64,000 nt of DNA, taken from the NCBI GenBank assembly GCA_020632995.1, contig JACKEN010000005.1, forward strand, positions 248,001 to 312,000, written 5' to 3'. Below are positions 15,727 through 24,774 of the stretch, in pieces; positions within the stretch are counted from its first letter, which is position 1, and every line of letters starts with the position of its first letter. The stretch is from Deltaproteobacteria bacterium. Its GTDB lineage: Bacteria > Myxococcota > Kuafuiibacteriia > Kuafuiibacteriales > Kuafuiibacteriaceae. The notes beneath the pieces are model-generated. The model made no database searches, was not told the origin of the DNA, and saw nothing but the letters and a program-made list of their open reading frames with translations. The translations under genes were made by a program, and so were the position numbers.

Positions 15727-17559
15727 GTGGCGCCCAAGAACACAACGAGACCCGGTGGCCGAGAGCCCGTCCGCGCAGCCCTGAACCTGCGCCTCAACGC
15801 CCTCGCCGTCGTGACGGGCGTGGTGGCCGGCGTCGGCGCCGCCCTGTTCCGCAGCCTCATCGCGTTCTTCCACAACCTCCTGTTCCTCGGCCGGCTCGAC
15901 CTGCACTACGACGCCCTCGCGCACACCGACGCGAGCCCGTGGGGCGCGGGGATCATCGCCGTCCCGGTCATCGGCGCGGTGGCGGTGGCCTTCCTGGTCA
16001 AGACCTTCGCGCCCGAGGCGAAGGGCCACGGGGTCCCGGAGGTGATGCACGCGATCTACTACGAGCGGGGCGTGATCCGGCCGCAGGTCGCCCTGATCAA
16101 GTCGCTCGCCTCGTCGATCTCGATCGGCTCGGGGGGCGCGATCGGCCGCGAGGGGCCGATCATCCAGATCGGCGCCGCGTTCGGATCGATGGTGGGCCGT
16201 GTGGTGCGGGTGCCGGAGTGGGAGCAGCTCGCGCTGATCGCGTGCGGGGCGGCTGGTGGCATCGCGGCGACCTTCAACACCCCGATCGGCGGCCTCCTCT
16301 TCGCGGTGGAGCTCATGCTCGTCGAGGTCAGCGCGCGCACGCTGGTCCCGGTGATGATCGCCACCGGCACCGCGACCTTCCTCGGGCGCCTCTTCTTCGG
16401 CAACGCACCCTCGTTCACGATCCCGCCGCTCGACCTCGCGGAGGTGTCGATGGCGCCCGCCTCGACCTGGGTCGCGTACGTGGTGCTGGGGCTCTCGATG
16501 GGCGTGATCGCGACCCTCTTCACCCGCTCCATCTACGCGTTCGAGGACCTCTTCGATCGCATCCCAGGCAACTACTACACGCGCCACGTCCTCGGCATGG
16601 CGCTGGTCGGGGTGATCATGTACGCGCTGATGGCGCGGTACGGGCACTACTACGTCGAGGGCGTCGGGTACGCCGGGATCCAGGACATCCTCGACGGCGC
16701 GGCGCCGGCGGCGTCGGTGCTCCTGTTGCTGGTGGGCCTCAAGCTGCTCGCCACCTCGCTCACCCTCGGCTCGGGCGCCTCGGGCGGGGTGTTCTCCCCC
16801 GCGCTGTTCCTCGGCGCAGGCTTCGGCGCCGCCTTCGCGGCGGCGTTCGGGAGCGTGTTCCCGGGCGTCCAGGTAGACGTGACCTCCGCCGCGGTGATCG
16901 GGATGGCGTGCATGATCGGCGCGAGCACCGGCGCCGCGACCACCGCCGTCGTCATGATCTTCGAGATGACCCGGGATTACAACGTGATCATCCCGCTCAT
17001 CCTCGCCGTCCCGCTCGCCTTCACCGTCCGCCGGCTCCTGATGAGCGACACCATCTACACCCTGAAGCTCAGCCGCCGCGGCCAGACCATCCCCGCGTCC
17101 ATCCAGAGCAACCTCTACATGATGAAGAGCGCCCTCGAGCTGATCGAGACGCCCTTCGCGGAGCTCCCCGCGAGCGCCGATCTCGAGCGCGCGCGCGAGC
17201 TCTGCCGCGACCCGGCCCGCGTCCCCCACGTCGTGCTCGTCGCCGACGGCGGCGCGCTCGCCGGCGTCATCCCCGCGAGCGTGCTCGTCGAGGCCTGCCG
17301 CCAGCGCGCGCGCACCACGCCGCTATCCAGCCTCGCGGATCGAGGCTTCATCGTGGCCGAGAACGAGAGCTCGGTCCTCGAGGTGATGGCGCAGCTCCGG
17401 AGCGAGGCCAGCGACAACGTGGTCATCGTCGCTGATAGCGGCGCCGACGAGGCGCACGAGGTGCTCGGGGTCATCACGGCCGAAGACCTGCTCCGCTCGA
17501 CCAACCTGCCGAGCGCGCTCGTGATGACCCGCCGGACGCAGCGCGAACCTTCGACGTGA
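15727..17559 (+). CDS. ClC-family chloride/proton antiporter with C-terminal CBS pair
   Basis: A 610-residue membrane protein starting at GTG 15727, 18 bases after the previous stop. It shows the ClC selectivity-filter motifs: KGHGVPEV (position of GSGIP), GREGP with the gating glutamate at E142, and the later GSGASGGVFSPALFLGA. About ten hydrophobic helices span residues 20-430. The last ~150 residues have two CBS-like segments (ending in EVLGVITAEDLLRST), which in this family bind adenine nucleotides and modulate gating. The gating Glu is present, so exchange transport rather than an ungated channel is possible. Converges with the next gene with 22 bases between them. Confidence 0.88.
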   Translation: MAPKNTTRPGGREPVRAALNLRLNALAVVTGVVAGVGAALFRSLIAFFHNLLFLGRLDLHYDALAHTDASPWGAGIIAVPVIGAVAVAFLVKTFAPEAKGHGVPEVMHAIYYERGVIRPQVALIKSLASSISIGSGGAIGREGPIIQIGAAFGSMVGRVVRVPEWEQLALIACGAAGGIAATFNTPIGGLLFAVELMLVEVSARTLVPVMIATGTATFLGRLFFGNAPSFTIPPLDLAEVSMAPASTWVAYVVLGLSMGVIATLFTRSIYAFEDLFDRIPGNYYTRHVLGMALVGVIMYALMARYGHYYVEGVGYAGIQDILDGAAPAASVLLLLVGLKLLATSLTLGSGASGGVFSPALFLGAGFGAAFAAAFGSVFPGVQVDVTSAAVIGMACMIGASTGAATTAVVMIFEMTRDYNVIIPLILAVPLAFTVRRLLMSDTIYTLKLSRRGQTIPASIQSNLYMMKSALELIETPFAELPASADLERARELCRDPARVPHVVLVADGGALAGVIPASVLVEACRQRARTTPLSSLADRGFIVAENESSVLEVMAQLRSEASDNVVIVADSGADEAHEVLGVITAEDLLRSTNLPSALVMTRRTQREPST

Positions 17560-17581
17560 TCCCAAGGTCACCCGGGTCGGC

Positions 17582-18076
17582 TCAGGTCCCGAGCGCGACA
17601 CGCAGCAGGTCGCTCTTCTTCTCTGTCGCCGCCGGAACCAGCGGCCGCACCTTCACGATGGCGAAGATCTCGTCCACCCCCACGGGGTCGAAGGGGGTGG
17701 GCTTGTCTTCATCCAACTGGCCCTTGGCGAGCTTGCCCGTCACCTCGCACGTGAGCGCGTGCCCCTCGAGTCTCCTCCTGACGTGACCGTGCGTGTCCTG
17801 CAGCTCCACGTTCGAGCTGCACTTGAACCGCCGCTGGGGGAACTGCCCGACATAGTTCGGCGACTGTTGTGGGGGGCCCGAGGGCAGGACGTCCGGAACC
17901 GGGGGCACATCCCCCGCGTCCGACGAGAAGAGGAAGACCGACTCGAAGTAGTCCTGGTGCTGCTCGAGCTCGAAGTCCTCGAAGAAGACCGTGTACTTGA
18001 CGAGCAGCTCGACCAGGCCGGTGGCGTTGTCGACCTTCACCAGGCGGAGCTGCGGCGCGAGAAGGATATTGGCCAT
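17582..18076 (-). CDS. Hypothetical cytoplasmic protein, 164 residues
   Basis: The ATG at 18076 is preceded by an exceptionally good Shine-Dalgarno, AGGAGGTG (18088-18081 on the minus strand), 4 bases away, so the start is well supported and translation should be strong. The sequence is predicted mainly beta (alternating hydrophobic strands such as LLVKYTVFFEDF and ALTCEVTGKLA), acidic, with no signal peptide or membrane helix. No family was recognised. The 246 bases upstream hold no gene that I can see and probably contain its promoter. Confidence 0.65.
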   Translation of the reverse strand: MANILLAPQLRLVKVDNATGLVELLVKYTVFFEDFELEQHQDYFESVFLFSSDAGDVPPVPDVLPSGPPQQSPNYVGQFPQRRFKCSSNVELQDTHGHVRRRLEGHALTCEVTGKLAKGQLDEDKPTPFDPVGVDEIFAIVKVRPLVPAATEKKSDLLRVALGT

Positions 18077-18322
18077 GAGGCACCTCCTTGTTCTTTGACG
18101 CGATCGTCGAGAGCGAGCGCTTCGCTGTCAACGCGCCAAGGCCCCACGGACGAGCGCGCATCCACCCACGCCGCCTTGGCCGGTAGATCGTCGCGCGTAG
18201 GGGCAGATCCGGTTCTCGGCGAATCGATCCGATCCGCTGAGCGGCGCTTCACCGTTCGACTGGCTCGAGGGGGCGCCTCTCGAGGCGCGTCCGCGGGGAG
18301 GGAGGGGCGTCGGCAGCCGGCG

Positions 18323-19258
18323 CTACAGCTTGGTCTCGGCGACCGTCTTCGACACCGAGGCGAGGGAGATCTTGATCATCTCCTTCTCGGCCGCGGTCGG
18401 CTCGAACGTGAGGACCTTCTCGATGCCGCCCGCGCCGACCACGCAGGGCACGCCGAAGTACATGTTCTCGATGCCGAACTCACCCTCGAGCCAGGCCGCG
18501 CAGGGGAGGACGCGCTTCTGGTCCTTGAGGTAGGCCTCGGCCATCTCCACCGCGGCGGCGGCGGGGGCGAAGTACGCGGAGCCGGTCTGGTAGAGCTTCA
18601 CGAGCTCGGCGCCGCCCTTCCGGGTGCGGTCGACGATCTCGGCCAGGCGCGGGGCGGGGATGAGCTCCTCGACCGGGACGCCGCCCACCGTGCACAGGCG
18701 GGTGATCGGGACCATGTCGTCGCCGTGGCCGCCGAGCACGAAGGCGGTGACGTCCTTCATGCTGACGCCGAGCTCCATCGAGATGAAGCTCTTGAAGCGG
18801 GCGGTGTCGAGGACGCCGCTCATGCCCACGATCTTCTGCTTGGAGCCGCCGGTGATCTGCTTGAGGGCGTAGACCATGGCGTCGAGGGGGTTGGCGATGT
18901 TGATCATGAAGGCGTCGGGGCAGACCTTCTTCAGGTTCTCGGCCACCGAGGTCATGATCTTCAGGTTCGTGGCGAGCAGGTCCTCACGGGACATGCCGGG
19001 CTTCCGCGGGATGCCCGCGGTGATGATGATGACGTCCGCGCCGGCCAGGTCCTCGTAGTTCGAGGTCCCGGTGAGGGTGGAGTCGAAGCGCTCGATGGTG
19101 GACATCTGCTGCATGTCCAGCGCCTTGCCCTTCGCCATGCCCTCCGCCTGGGGGATGTCGAAGAGGACCACGTCCCCGAGCTCCTTCTGAGCTGCGAGCA
19201 GGGCGAGGTTTCCGCCGATCTGGCCGGCGCCGACGAGTCCGATCTTGGGACGTGCCAT
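18323..19258 (-). CDS. mdh: Malate dehydrogenase (lactate/malate dehydrogenase family, MDH type)
   Basis: A 311-residue enzyme that oxidises malate to oxaloacetate with NAD in the TCA cycle. The N-terminus has the Rossmann signature GAGQIGG at residues 10-16, followed by an acidic D at the end of strand 2 (VVLFDI), favouring NAD. The catalytic triad region is visible: GIPRKPGMSREDLL (substrate-binding Arg residues), NIANPLDAM, and GGHGDDMVP with catalytic H178. These loops are those of malate rather than lactate dehydrogenases. The ATG at 19258 has GGAG about 10 bases upstream; the frame remains open beyond it, but the family starts here (MARPKIGLVGAG). It lies 101 bases downstream of the isocitrate-dehydrogenase-like gene on the same strand and may be co-transcribed with it. 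Confidence 0.93.
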   Translation of the reverse strand: MARPKIGLVGAGQIGGNLALLAAQKELGDVVLFDIPQAEGMAKGKALDMQQMSTIERFDSTLTGTSNYEDLAGADVIIITAGIPRKPGMSREDLLATNLKIMTSVAENLKKVCPDAFMINIANPLDAMVYALKQITGGSKQKIVGMSGVLDTARFKSFISMELGVSMKDVTAFVLGGHGDDMVPITRLCTVGGVPVEELIPAPRLAEIVDRTRKGGAELVKLYQTGSAYFAPAAAAVEMAEAYLKDQKRVLPCAAWLEGEFGIENMYFGVPCVVGAGGIEKVLTFEPTAAEKEMIKISLASVSKTVAETKL

Positions 19259-19359
19259 GGTTGTGGATCTCCGTTCTTTCTCAGTCCTCGCCGCGCAGGT
19301 TCTCCGGCGCGGCGTCCGTTCGTGCCTCGGAGCCCTCGCCCCGAAGCTCCACGCGATCG

Positions 19360-20691
19360 CTACCAGCCGAGGGAGACGCCGGAGGATTGCCGCTTCATCG
19401 CCTGCCGCACCCGGGACTTCCGGACCTCCTCGAAGTTCTCGATGATCTCCTCGCAGAACTCGGCCGTGTTCACCACCTCGGCGTCCTCCATCTTGCTCTG
19501 GAGGTCCGGCGTCACCTTGCCGTCGGAGATGGTCTTCATCAGGGCGTTGGTCACCAGCTCGGCGGAGTCCTTCCAGCCGAGGTGGTCGAACAGCATCACC
19601 CCGCACAACAGGAGCGAGGTGGGGTTCTGCTCGTGGCTGGTTTCGGACACCACGTAGGGGTGGGTGGCCTCGAACACCGCGGCCTTGGCCCCCACGTAGG
19701 CCTGGGGCGCGAGGCCCACCTGGCCCGCGGCGGCCATCGCCAGGCTCTGCAGGTAGTGGCCGTTCAGGTTGGTGGTGGCCACCACGTCCATCTCCTCGGG
19801 GTTGAAGAGCATCTCCTGGAAGATGTCGTTCGGGGTGCGGTCACGCACCACGAGCTTGCCGCGCGGCGCCACGCCTTCGTGGTCCTCGCGCACCTGCTGC
19901 TCGGTGACGGTGTAGTCGCCGAACTCCTTCTTCGCCAGCTCGTAGCCCCAGTCGCGGAAGAAGCCCTCGGTGTGCCGCATCACCGAGCCCTTGTGCAGGA
20001 AGGTGATGCTCCGACGCCGGTGCTTGATCGCGTACTCCAGGGCGAGCCGGATGAGGCGCTTGGTCGCGGTGGCGCTGATCGGCTTGATGCCGATGCTGGA
20101 ATCGGGGCGCACCGACTTGTTCAGCTTCTTCGCGAGATCGTCGTTCAGGAAGCCGATGAGCTGCTTGGCCTCGGGCGAGCCCTTCTTCCACTCGATCTCG
20201 CAGTACACGTCCTCGGTGTACTCGCGGAACACCACGATGTTGATGTCGTTGGGCATCTTCAAGGGAGACGGGGCTCCCTCCAAGTGCCGGATGGGTTGCA
20301 CATGTGCGAACAGGTCGAGCCGATCGCGCAGCACCGAGTCGAGGGGCTGGGTCGAGCCGACCGGGGTCACCAGCGGGCCCTTGATGCAGACCTTGTACTC
20401 CTGGATGGCGCGGATGGTGTCCTCGGGCAGCCGACCCTCGGGCTCACCGTAGACCTCCTCGGCCCGCTCGCCCGCGAAGAGCTCCAGCCACTCCAAGCGC
20501 TTGGCGTTCGCGTAGCAGCGGTCCACCGCGAGGTCCAAGACCTCCCGAACCGGCCGCCAGATCGTCTCGTCGATTCCGTCCCCGGTGAGGTAGGGGACGA
20601 TGGGATCATCGGGCACCTGAAGCTGGCCGTTCTTCGCCACCGTGATCTTGGATCCACGCTTCGGGGGCTGGATTCTCGCGTACTTTCCCAT
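19360..20691 (-). CDS. Isocitrate-dehydrogenase paralogue with altered substrate and cofactor residues
   Basis: A 443-residue member of the isocitrate/isopropylmalate dehydrogenase family, clearly alignable with E. coli Icd along its length (VPYLTGDGI, VCIKGPLVTPVG, SIGIKPIS, FLHKGSVMRHTEGFF, TTNLNG). Key positions differ. The E. coli loop GGGIRSLN is replaced by GSTQPLD, so the phosphorylatable Ser113 is P116 and Asn115 is D118; Arg129 becomes Q132. Arg119 and Arg153 equivalents (R122, R156) remain. The NADP loop HGTAPKY is replaced by HPYVVSETSH. A canonical icd is present at 30.7 kb, so this copy may use another 2-hydroxy acid or another cofactor, or have a non-catalytic role. Its position beside mdh suggests a central-carbon context. 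The annotation as plain NADP-isocitrate dehydrogenase would be unsafe. Confidence 0.8.
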   Translation of the reverse strand: MGKYARIQPPKRGSKITVAKNGQLQVPDDPIVPYLTGDGIDETIWRPVREVLDLAVDRCYANAKRLEWLELFAGERAEEVYGEPEGRLPEDTIRAIQEYKVCIKGPLVTPVGSTQPLDSVLRDRLDLFAHVQPIRHLEGAPSPLKMPNDINIVVFREYTEDVYCEIEWKKGSPEAKQLIGFLNDDLAKKLNKSVRPDSSIGIKPISATATKRLIRLALEYAIKHRRRSITFLHKGSVMRHTEGFFRDWGYELAKKEFGDYTVTEQQVREDHEGVAPRGKLVVRDRTPNDIFQEMLFNPEEMDVVATTNLNGHYLQSLAMAAAGQVGLAPQAYVGAKAAVFEATHPYVVSETSHEQNPTSLLLCGVMLFDHLGWKDSAELVTNALMKTISDGKVTPDLQSKMEDAEVVNTAEFCEEIIENFEEVRKSRVRQAMKRQSSGVSLGW

Positions 20692-20879
20692 CGCGCGGTG
20701 GATCTACCAGTCCTTACGGATCTTTCAAGAGCTAAGACCGCTCAATGGGGCCTGTTTTTTTCCCCGAAATGTGATAGCCGCCCGACTTTTTGCCCGCCGC
20801 TCGCCCGCCCCACCCCGACCGGGAGCCAGCCGCGGATCCGTCGGGACCCGAGGCTCGCGCTGTGATAGCCAGGCGCCCC

Positions 20880-22067
20880 ATGACCACCGACCTCCGGTGG
20901 GCCGCCCTGACGGCCCTGGTGGCCCTTTTCGGCCCGGCCTGCGTCACCGGGTACGAGGACGGCCTTGGCTATCGGGCGCGGCAGGCTGTCTTGCGGAACG
21001 ACGTGGACGCGTTCGAGGCCCTGATGGCCGAGGCCTCCGAGGAGAAGCCCCGGAGCCCGCTCATGCAGCCCCAGCGCACCGTTCTGACCCACTTCCTGGG
21101 CCTCGCGGGCAGCCCGCGCTTCTTCCCGATCATCGAGGAGTGGAGGGCGAAGGGGTGGGTCTCCGACAACCTGACCTGCGCCATCCACCGCGCCCGCTAC
21201 CGGCACACCCGGTCCAGCGACCCCGGCGAGGCGGAGCGCGCGGCCCAGGTGTGCCTGGAACGGGCCCGGGCCGCGGCGTACAGCACGGATCGGGCCTGGG
21301 AGGTCGAGGCCTGCCTGGACGAGGCCCCGTTCCTCACCGAGACCAGCACCACGGCCCTGATGCCGTATCTGGAGGTTGTGACCGAGGTCACGGAGCCTCG
21401 GGCCCTGCGCCGCGCCCTCCTCGAGGGTATGACAAAGGTCTACCTCCAGGATGTCTACATCCGGAGCACCAACGACCCCGAGCGCCCCCGGGAGGGCCAC
21501 CGGGCCCAGGCGGAGGCCCAGATGAACGCGACCGCGGCGCGGTTCGTCGGCATCGTCGAGGCGGCTCGGGCCGGGGGCGACGTCGCGCTGTTGGCCTCTG
21601 GCACCACCTCCGGGGCGCTCGAGCTCGAGCGGGCCTTCCTCACCGATCGCCGGAGCTTCTTGTACGACTACGCCTTCGCCGGTGGTGACCCCGAGCTGCG
21701 GGACCTCGCGTTCGCGTGGGTGCGGGCGATGAAGGCGCGACAGAAGGAGCCGCGCCTCGAGAGCCTGGGCCTGTGGGACCGGACGCGGGAGCCAGCCAAG
21801 GACGCGTACTGGTACGGCTGCCTCGGCGACGCCGAGGTGCACGCGGTCTTCGGCAGCGCGCGGGTCGCGGTGCAGCCGGTGCGCGCCAAGGCCCCCGTCA
21901 CCCCGGCCGAGGTCGCCGCCCGCTGCGGGGCGGGGGCGGCGCCGGAGCGGGTGATGGGGCCGTTCCCGATGCAGGCGACCTTGCGCGGCAGCGTGACCGC
22001 GTCGGTCGCCGCGCACCGCGAGGTGGAGCGGGTGCGCCTCGACATGAAGCCGACGTTGCGGCTCTGA
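20880..22067 (+). CDS. Hypothetical outer-membrane/periplasmic lipoprotein
   Basis: A 395-residue protein starting at ATG 20880 (AGGCG upstream). The N-terminus MTTDLRWAALTALVALFGPAC is a lipoprotein signal peptide: positive/short n-region, hydrophobic core, and a G-P-A-C lipobox at the end. After the Cys it is a largely helical soluble protein with no family I recognise; scattered Trp and Cys residues occur in the middle (CAIHRARY, EACLDEAPF, YWYGCLGDAEVH). Transcribed divergently from the dehydrogenase gene over a 188-base spacer with relatively AT-rich patches, and ends one base before the stop of the converging gene. Confidence 0.7.
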   Translation: MTTDLRWAALTALVALFGPACVTGYEDGLGYRARQAVLRNDVDAFEALMAEASEEKPRSPLMQPQRTVLTHFLGLAGSPRFFPIIEEWRAKGWVSDNLTCAIHRARYRHTRSSDPGEAERAAQVCLERARAAAYSTDRAWEVEACLDEAPFLTETSTTALMPYLEVVTEVTEPRALRRALLEGMTKVYLQDVYIRSTNDPERPREGHRAQAEAQMNATAARFVGIVEAARAGGDVALLASGTTSGALELERAFLTDRRSFLYDYAFAGGDPELRDLAFAWVRAMKARQKEPRLESLGLWDRTREPAKDAYWYGCLGDAEVHAVFGSARVAVQPVRAKAPVTPAEVAARCGAGAAPERVMGPFPMQATLRGSVTASVAAHREVERVRLDMKPTLRL

Positions 22068-22068
22068 C

Positions 22069-24753
22069 CTACTCCTCGTCCAGCACCAGGTCGTCCACCT
22101 GCACCCGCTGCGCGGGCCCGTCACGGTGCGCCCTGACCACCTCGGTCACCAGCTTGCGCTGATCGGGCCGGGCCGCCGCCTCCGCGTAGGTGGGCACCTC
22201 GGAGTCGGTGGGCTCGAGGGGGGAGCCCCGGGCGCCGGTGTCGACGAAGCGCGCCCCCGCGGCCTCGGCGGGCTCGTCGTCGAAGTCATCCATCGGGCTG
22301 TGCAGGGTGACCTGCGGCAGCTCGGCCGAGCGCCGCCGGACCCCGGAGCGCTCGGGGCTGCTCGGGCCGGGCGGCGGCGAGACGACCTCCACCGCCGCGT
22401 TCGCGAGGGGCGGTGCTTCCACGAGCGGCGGCGGCGGGGTGACGATCGGGGCCGCGGCGGGGTGCGCGGCCCCCGCGCCCGAGGTGGCGCGTACCGAGGC
22501 GGGCGAGCGCCCTGCCGTCCCGGCGGGCGGGGCCACGAGCGACGCCGCGGGGGTGGCGGGGTGGGCCCCGGAGGTGGGTGGCGCCGCGGCGAGGTGCCCT
22601 GCGTGGGCCGCGCCGCAGGCCCCTGCGCCCGAGGTGGCGCGCTGGAGGCGCTCGGGGCGGCGGGGCGGTGCGCAGCGGTGCCCCGAGGCGGCCGCTCGCA
22701 GGCGCTCGGCGGGCGCGCCTGGTCGCTCGGCAGGACGGATTGCAGGCGCCGGCCTCACATCCGACGCGCTGGACGGGGGCGTCGACCGCGGGCCGGGTAC
22801 GCTGGGCGACCGCCCACGATCCGAAGCAATCTCGCTTGCAGGTGCCGGCCGGGCGGGCGCGCCCTCGAGCGAGAGCGGGCCGGTCCAGGTCTCGGGCTCG
22901 GGGGCGGGCGGCACGTCGGTGTCGGCGTCCAGCGCCGCCCCCGCGTCGAGGAGGGTCTCCTCGTCGCCCACCGCGCCGCGGTCGCCATCCAGCAGGGTGA
23001 CCGGCGCCTCGTCGAGCGCGGTCTCGCGGGGGAGGGCGGGGTGGAGCTGGGTCTCCTCGGCCAGGCCGTCGTCGTCCACGCAGGTGGGCGCGTTCAGGGC
23101 CACCACCCCCACCAGCGCGGCGACCTCCTTGCGCACCCAGGCCGCGGCGCTGTCCTCGAGGGTGGCCTCCACGTCGATCTCGGGGCGGGCGATCTCGGTG
23201 ACCGGCTCGTCCCGCGGCGCCACGAGGTCGTCCTGGCTGGTCTGGGTGGCGAGGGCCAGGCGCAACATGGCCTGCTCCGCGTTGGAGAGCGGGGGGTCGT
23301 CGTCGGGGAGGGGCGGCAGCTCGCCCTGCGCCTCGGACTCGTCCTGCTCCCAGCCGCTGAGCTCGAGGTCCGGCACCCAGGACTCGCCCTTGGGGCCGTG
23401 CATCGCGTCGTGCTGCTGCCGGCTCACGATCTCCCCGCTCGAGAGCAGGTGGTCTTGCGTCGTCTCGGCCTCGTCGCCGAGCAGGCTCATCGCGTCGCGC
23501 TGGGGCACGCTCGGCACCGGCCACGCCGCGATCTTCGCCTCGTCCCGCGGGCGCGCCGGCTCCGCGACGGGCTGGGGCGAGGCCTTGGGCCGCCGCCCGG
23601 CCGGCCGCACCTCGACCCGCACCCGGTCGATGATCGCGTGGCCGTTCTTGGTGATGGCCGAGATCAGCACCTGGTAGCGCCCGGGGGTGTCGATGCGCAG
23701 GCGGTATTGCCCCGGCGCGAGCTCCGGCTCGAAGAGGTAGCCGGGGTGCTCGCCCCCCTTGAGGGCGAAGCCGCGGATCTTGAGGTTCTTCGGGTACTCC
23801 AAGACCCGGGACAGGCCGGCCACCAGCTCCAGCGCGCGGTCCTCGGCCCCGGTGGGGCGAGCGAAGAGCCGCCCGAAGCCCACCTTGGGCAGCACGCCGG
23901 GGTAGCGGAGCACCAGCGTCTCGACCACCTCGAGCGGGTAGACGTCGATGATCCCGGTGGCGGGGCCGAACTCCTTCAGCGCCTGCCGCGCGAAGTGGGC
24001 GCTCGGGAGCGCCGCGTACATCGCGGCCATGTACGTCACCACCTCGTCGCGCCGCGCGCCGGTGGCGGCCTTGAAGGCCTCGCCCAGGATCAGGATGTGC
24101 TTGGCGTAGGCGATCGGGGTGCGGAGCGCGCGCCGGATGGCCTCGGGGTCGGTGAGGCTGGGGTCGCCCACCCGCGAGCGGAGGGGGCGCGTGAACAGGG
24201 CCGCGTAGTCTCGCGGCGCGTCGTCGCCCGCGGCGGCGATCGCCTCGCCGATCGCGGCGGGGTCGACCTCCTCGAGGTCCGGCGGCGGCCCGCCCTGGCC
24301 CTCGCCCTCCTCCTCGCCCTCGTCGTCCTCGCCCATGATCTTGGCCCACAGGGCGCGGGTGCGGCGGAGCTCGGGGGCGTCCTTGTCGATGGTGAGGCGG
24401 TCGCGGGCGACGAAGCGCTGGCGTTGGCGCTTCTTCACGTCGCGGGTCACCGCGTCCTCGTCGTCGAGGACCATCTCCGCCTCTTCCTTGCCGTGGACCA
24501 TCCCCAGCGCGGACTCGTCGGCGTCGGGCGCGAGCGGGGGCGCGGAGACCGGCGCCTCGCCTGCGGCGGCCACCGCGCGGTTGGCGCCCGCGCCCGCGGT
24601 GCCCTGCTCGGTGTGGGCCCGGATGGTGTTGACGTCGTTGTGCCGGGTGTCCTCGTAGTGCACGCCGAGCATGCCGCCCGCCGCCCCGGCCACGGTGCGG
24701 CGGGTCAGCGTGCGGTCCTTCGAGTACTCGGGCGGTTTTGGTGGGACCTTCAC
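22069..24753 (-). CDS. Large hypothetical protein: acidic N-part, beta domain, proline/alanine-rich tail
   Basis: An 894-residue protein starting at GTG 24753 with AGGGG just upstream. Residues ~1-150 are charged and include a Glu/Asp/Gly-rich patch. Residues ~190-330 are helical. Residues ~330-390 (GFALKGGEHPGYLFEPELAPGQYRLRI and following strands) look like a small beta-sandwich. The rest is acidic and then Pro/Ala/Ser-rich low complexity, with a repeated RATSGAG unit encoded by a 17-base direct repeat near 22486 and 22626, ending in a charged tail. No signal peptide or membrane segment. Function is not recognisable. It starts 22 bases downstream of glgC on the same strand, so it may be in its operon. 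Confidence 0.65.
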   Translation of the reverse strand: MKVPPKPPEYSKDRTLTRRTVAGAAGGMLGVHYEDTRHNDVNTIRAHTEQGTAGAGANRAVAAAGEAPVSAPPLAPDADESALGMVHGKEEAEMVLDDEDAVTRDVKKRQRQRFVARDRLTIDKDAPELRRTRALWAKIMGEDDEGEEEGEGQGGPPPDLEEVDPAAIGEAIAAAGDDAPRDYAALFTRPLRSRVGDPSLTDPEAIRRALRTPIAYAKHILILGEAFKAATGARRDEVVTYMAAMYAALPSAHFARQALKEFGPATGIIDVYPLEVVETLVLRYPGVLPKVGFGRLFARPTGAEDRALELVAGLSRVLEYPKNLKIRGFALKGGEHPGYLFEPELAPGQYRLRIDTPGRYQVLISAITKNGHAIIDRVRVEVRPAGRRPKASPQPVAEPARPRDEAKIAAWPVPSVPQRDAMSLLGDEAETTQDHLLSSGEIVSRQQHDAMHGPKGESWVPDLELSGWEQDESEAQGELPPLPDDDPPLSNAEQAMLRLALATQTSQDDLVAPRDEPVTEIARPEIDVEATLEDSAAAWVRKEVAALVGVVALNAPTCVDDDGLAEETQLHPALPRETALDEAPVTLLDGDRGAVGDEETLLDAGAALDADTDVPPAPEPETWTGPLSLEGAPARPAPASEIASDRGRSPSVPGPRSTPPSSASDVRPAPAIRPAERPGAPAERLRAAASGHRCAPPRRPERLQRATSGAGACGAAHAGHLAAAPPTSGAHPATPAASLVAPPAGTAGRSPASVRATSGAGAAHPAAAPIVTPPPPLVEAPPLANAAVEVVSPPPGPSSPERSGVRRRSAELPQVTLHSPMDDFDDEPAEAAGARFVDTGARGSPLEPTDSEVPTYAEAAARPDQRKLVTEVVRAHRDGPAQRVQVDDLVLDEE

Positions 24754-24774
24754 CGGGCCCCTCGGATGCTACAT

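Noticed and set aside
20751..20765. T-run before CCCC, resembling a terminator tail
   Set aside because: It lies in a divergent spacer where no transcript should end, and no stable stem precedes it.
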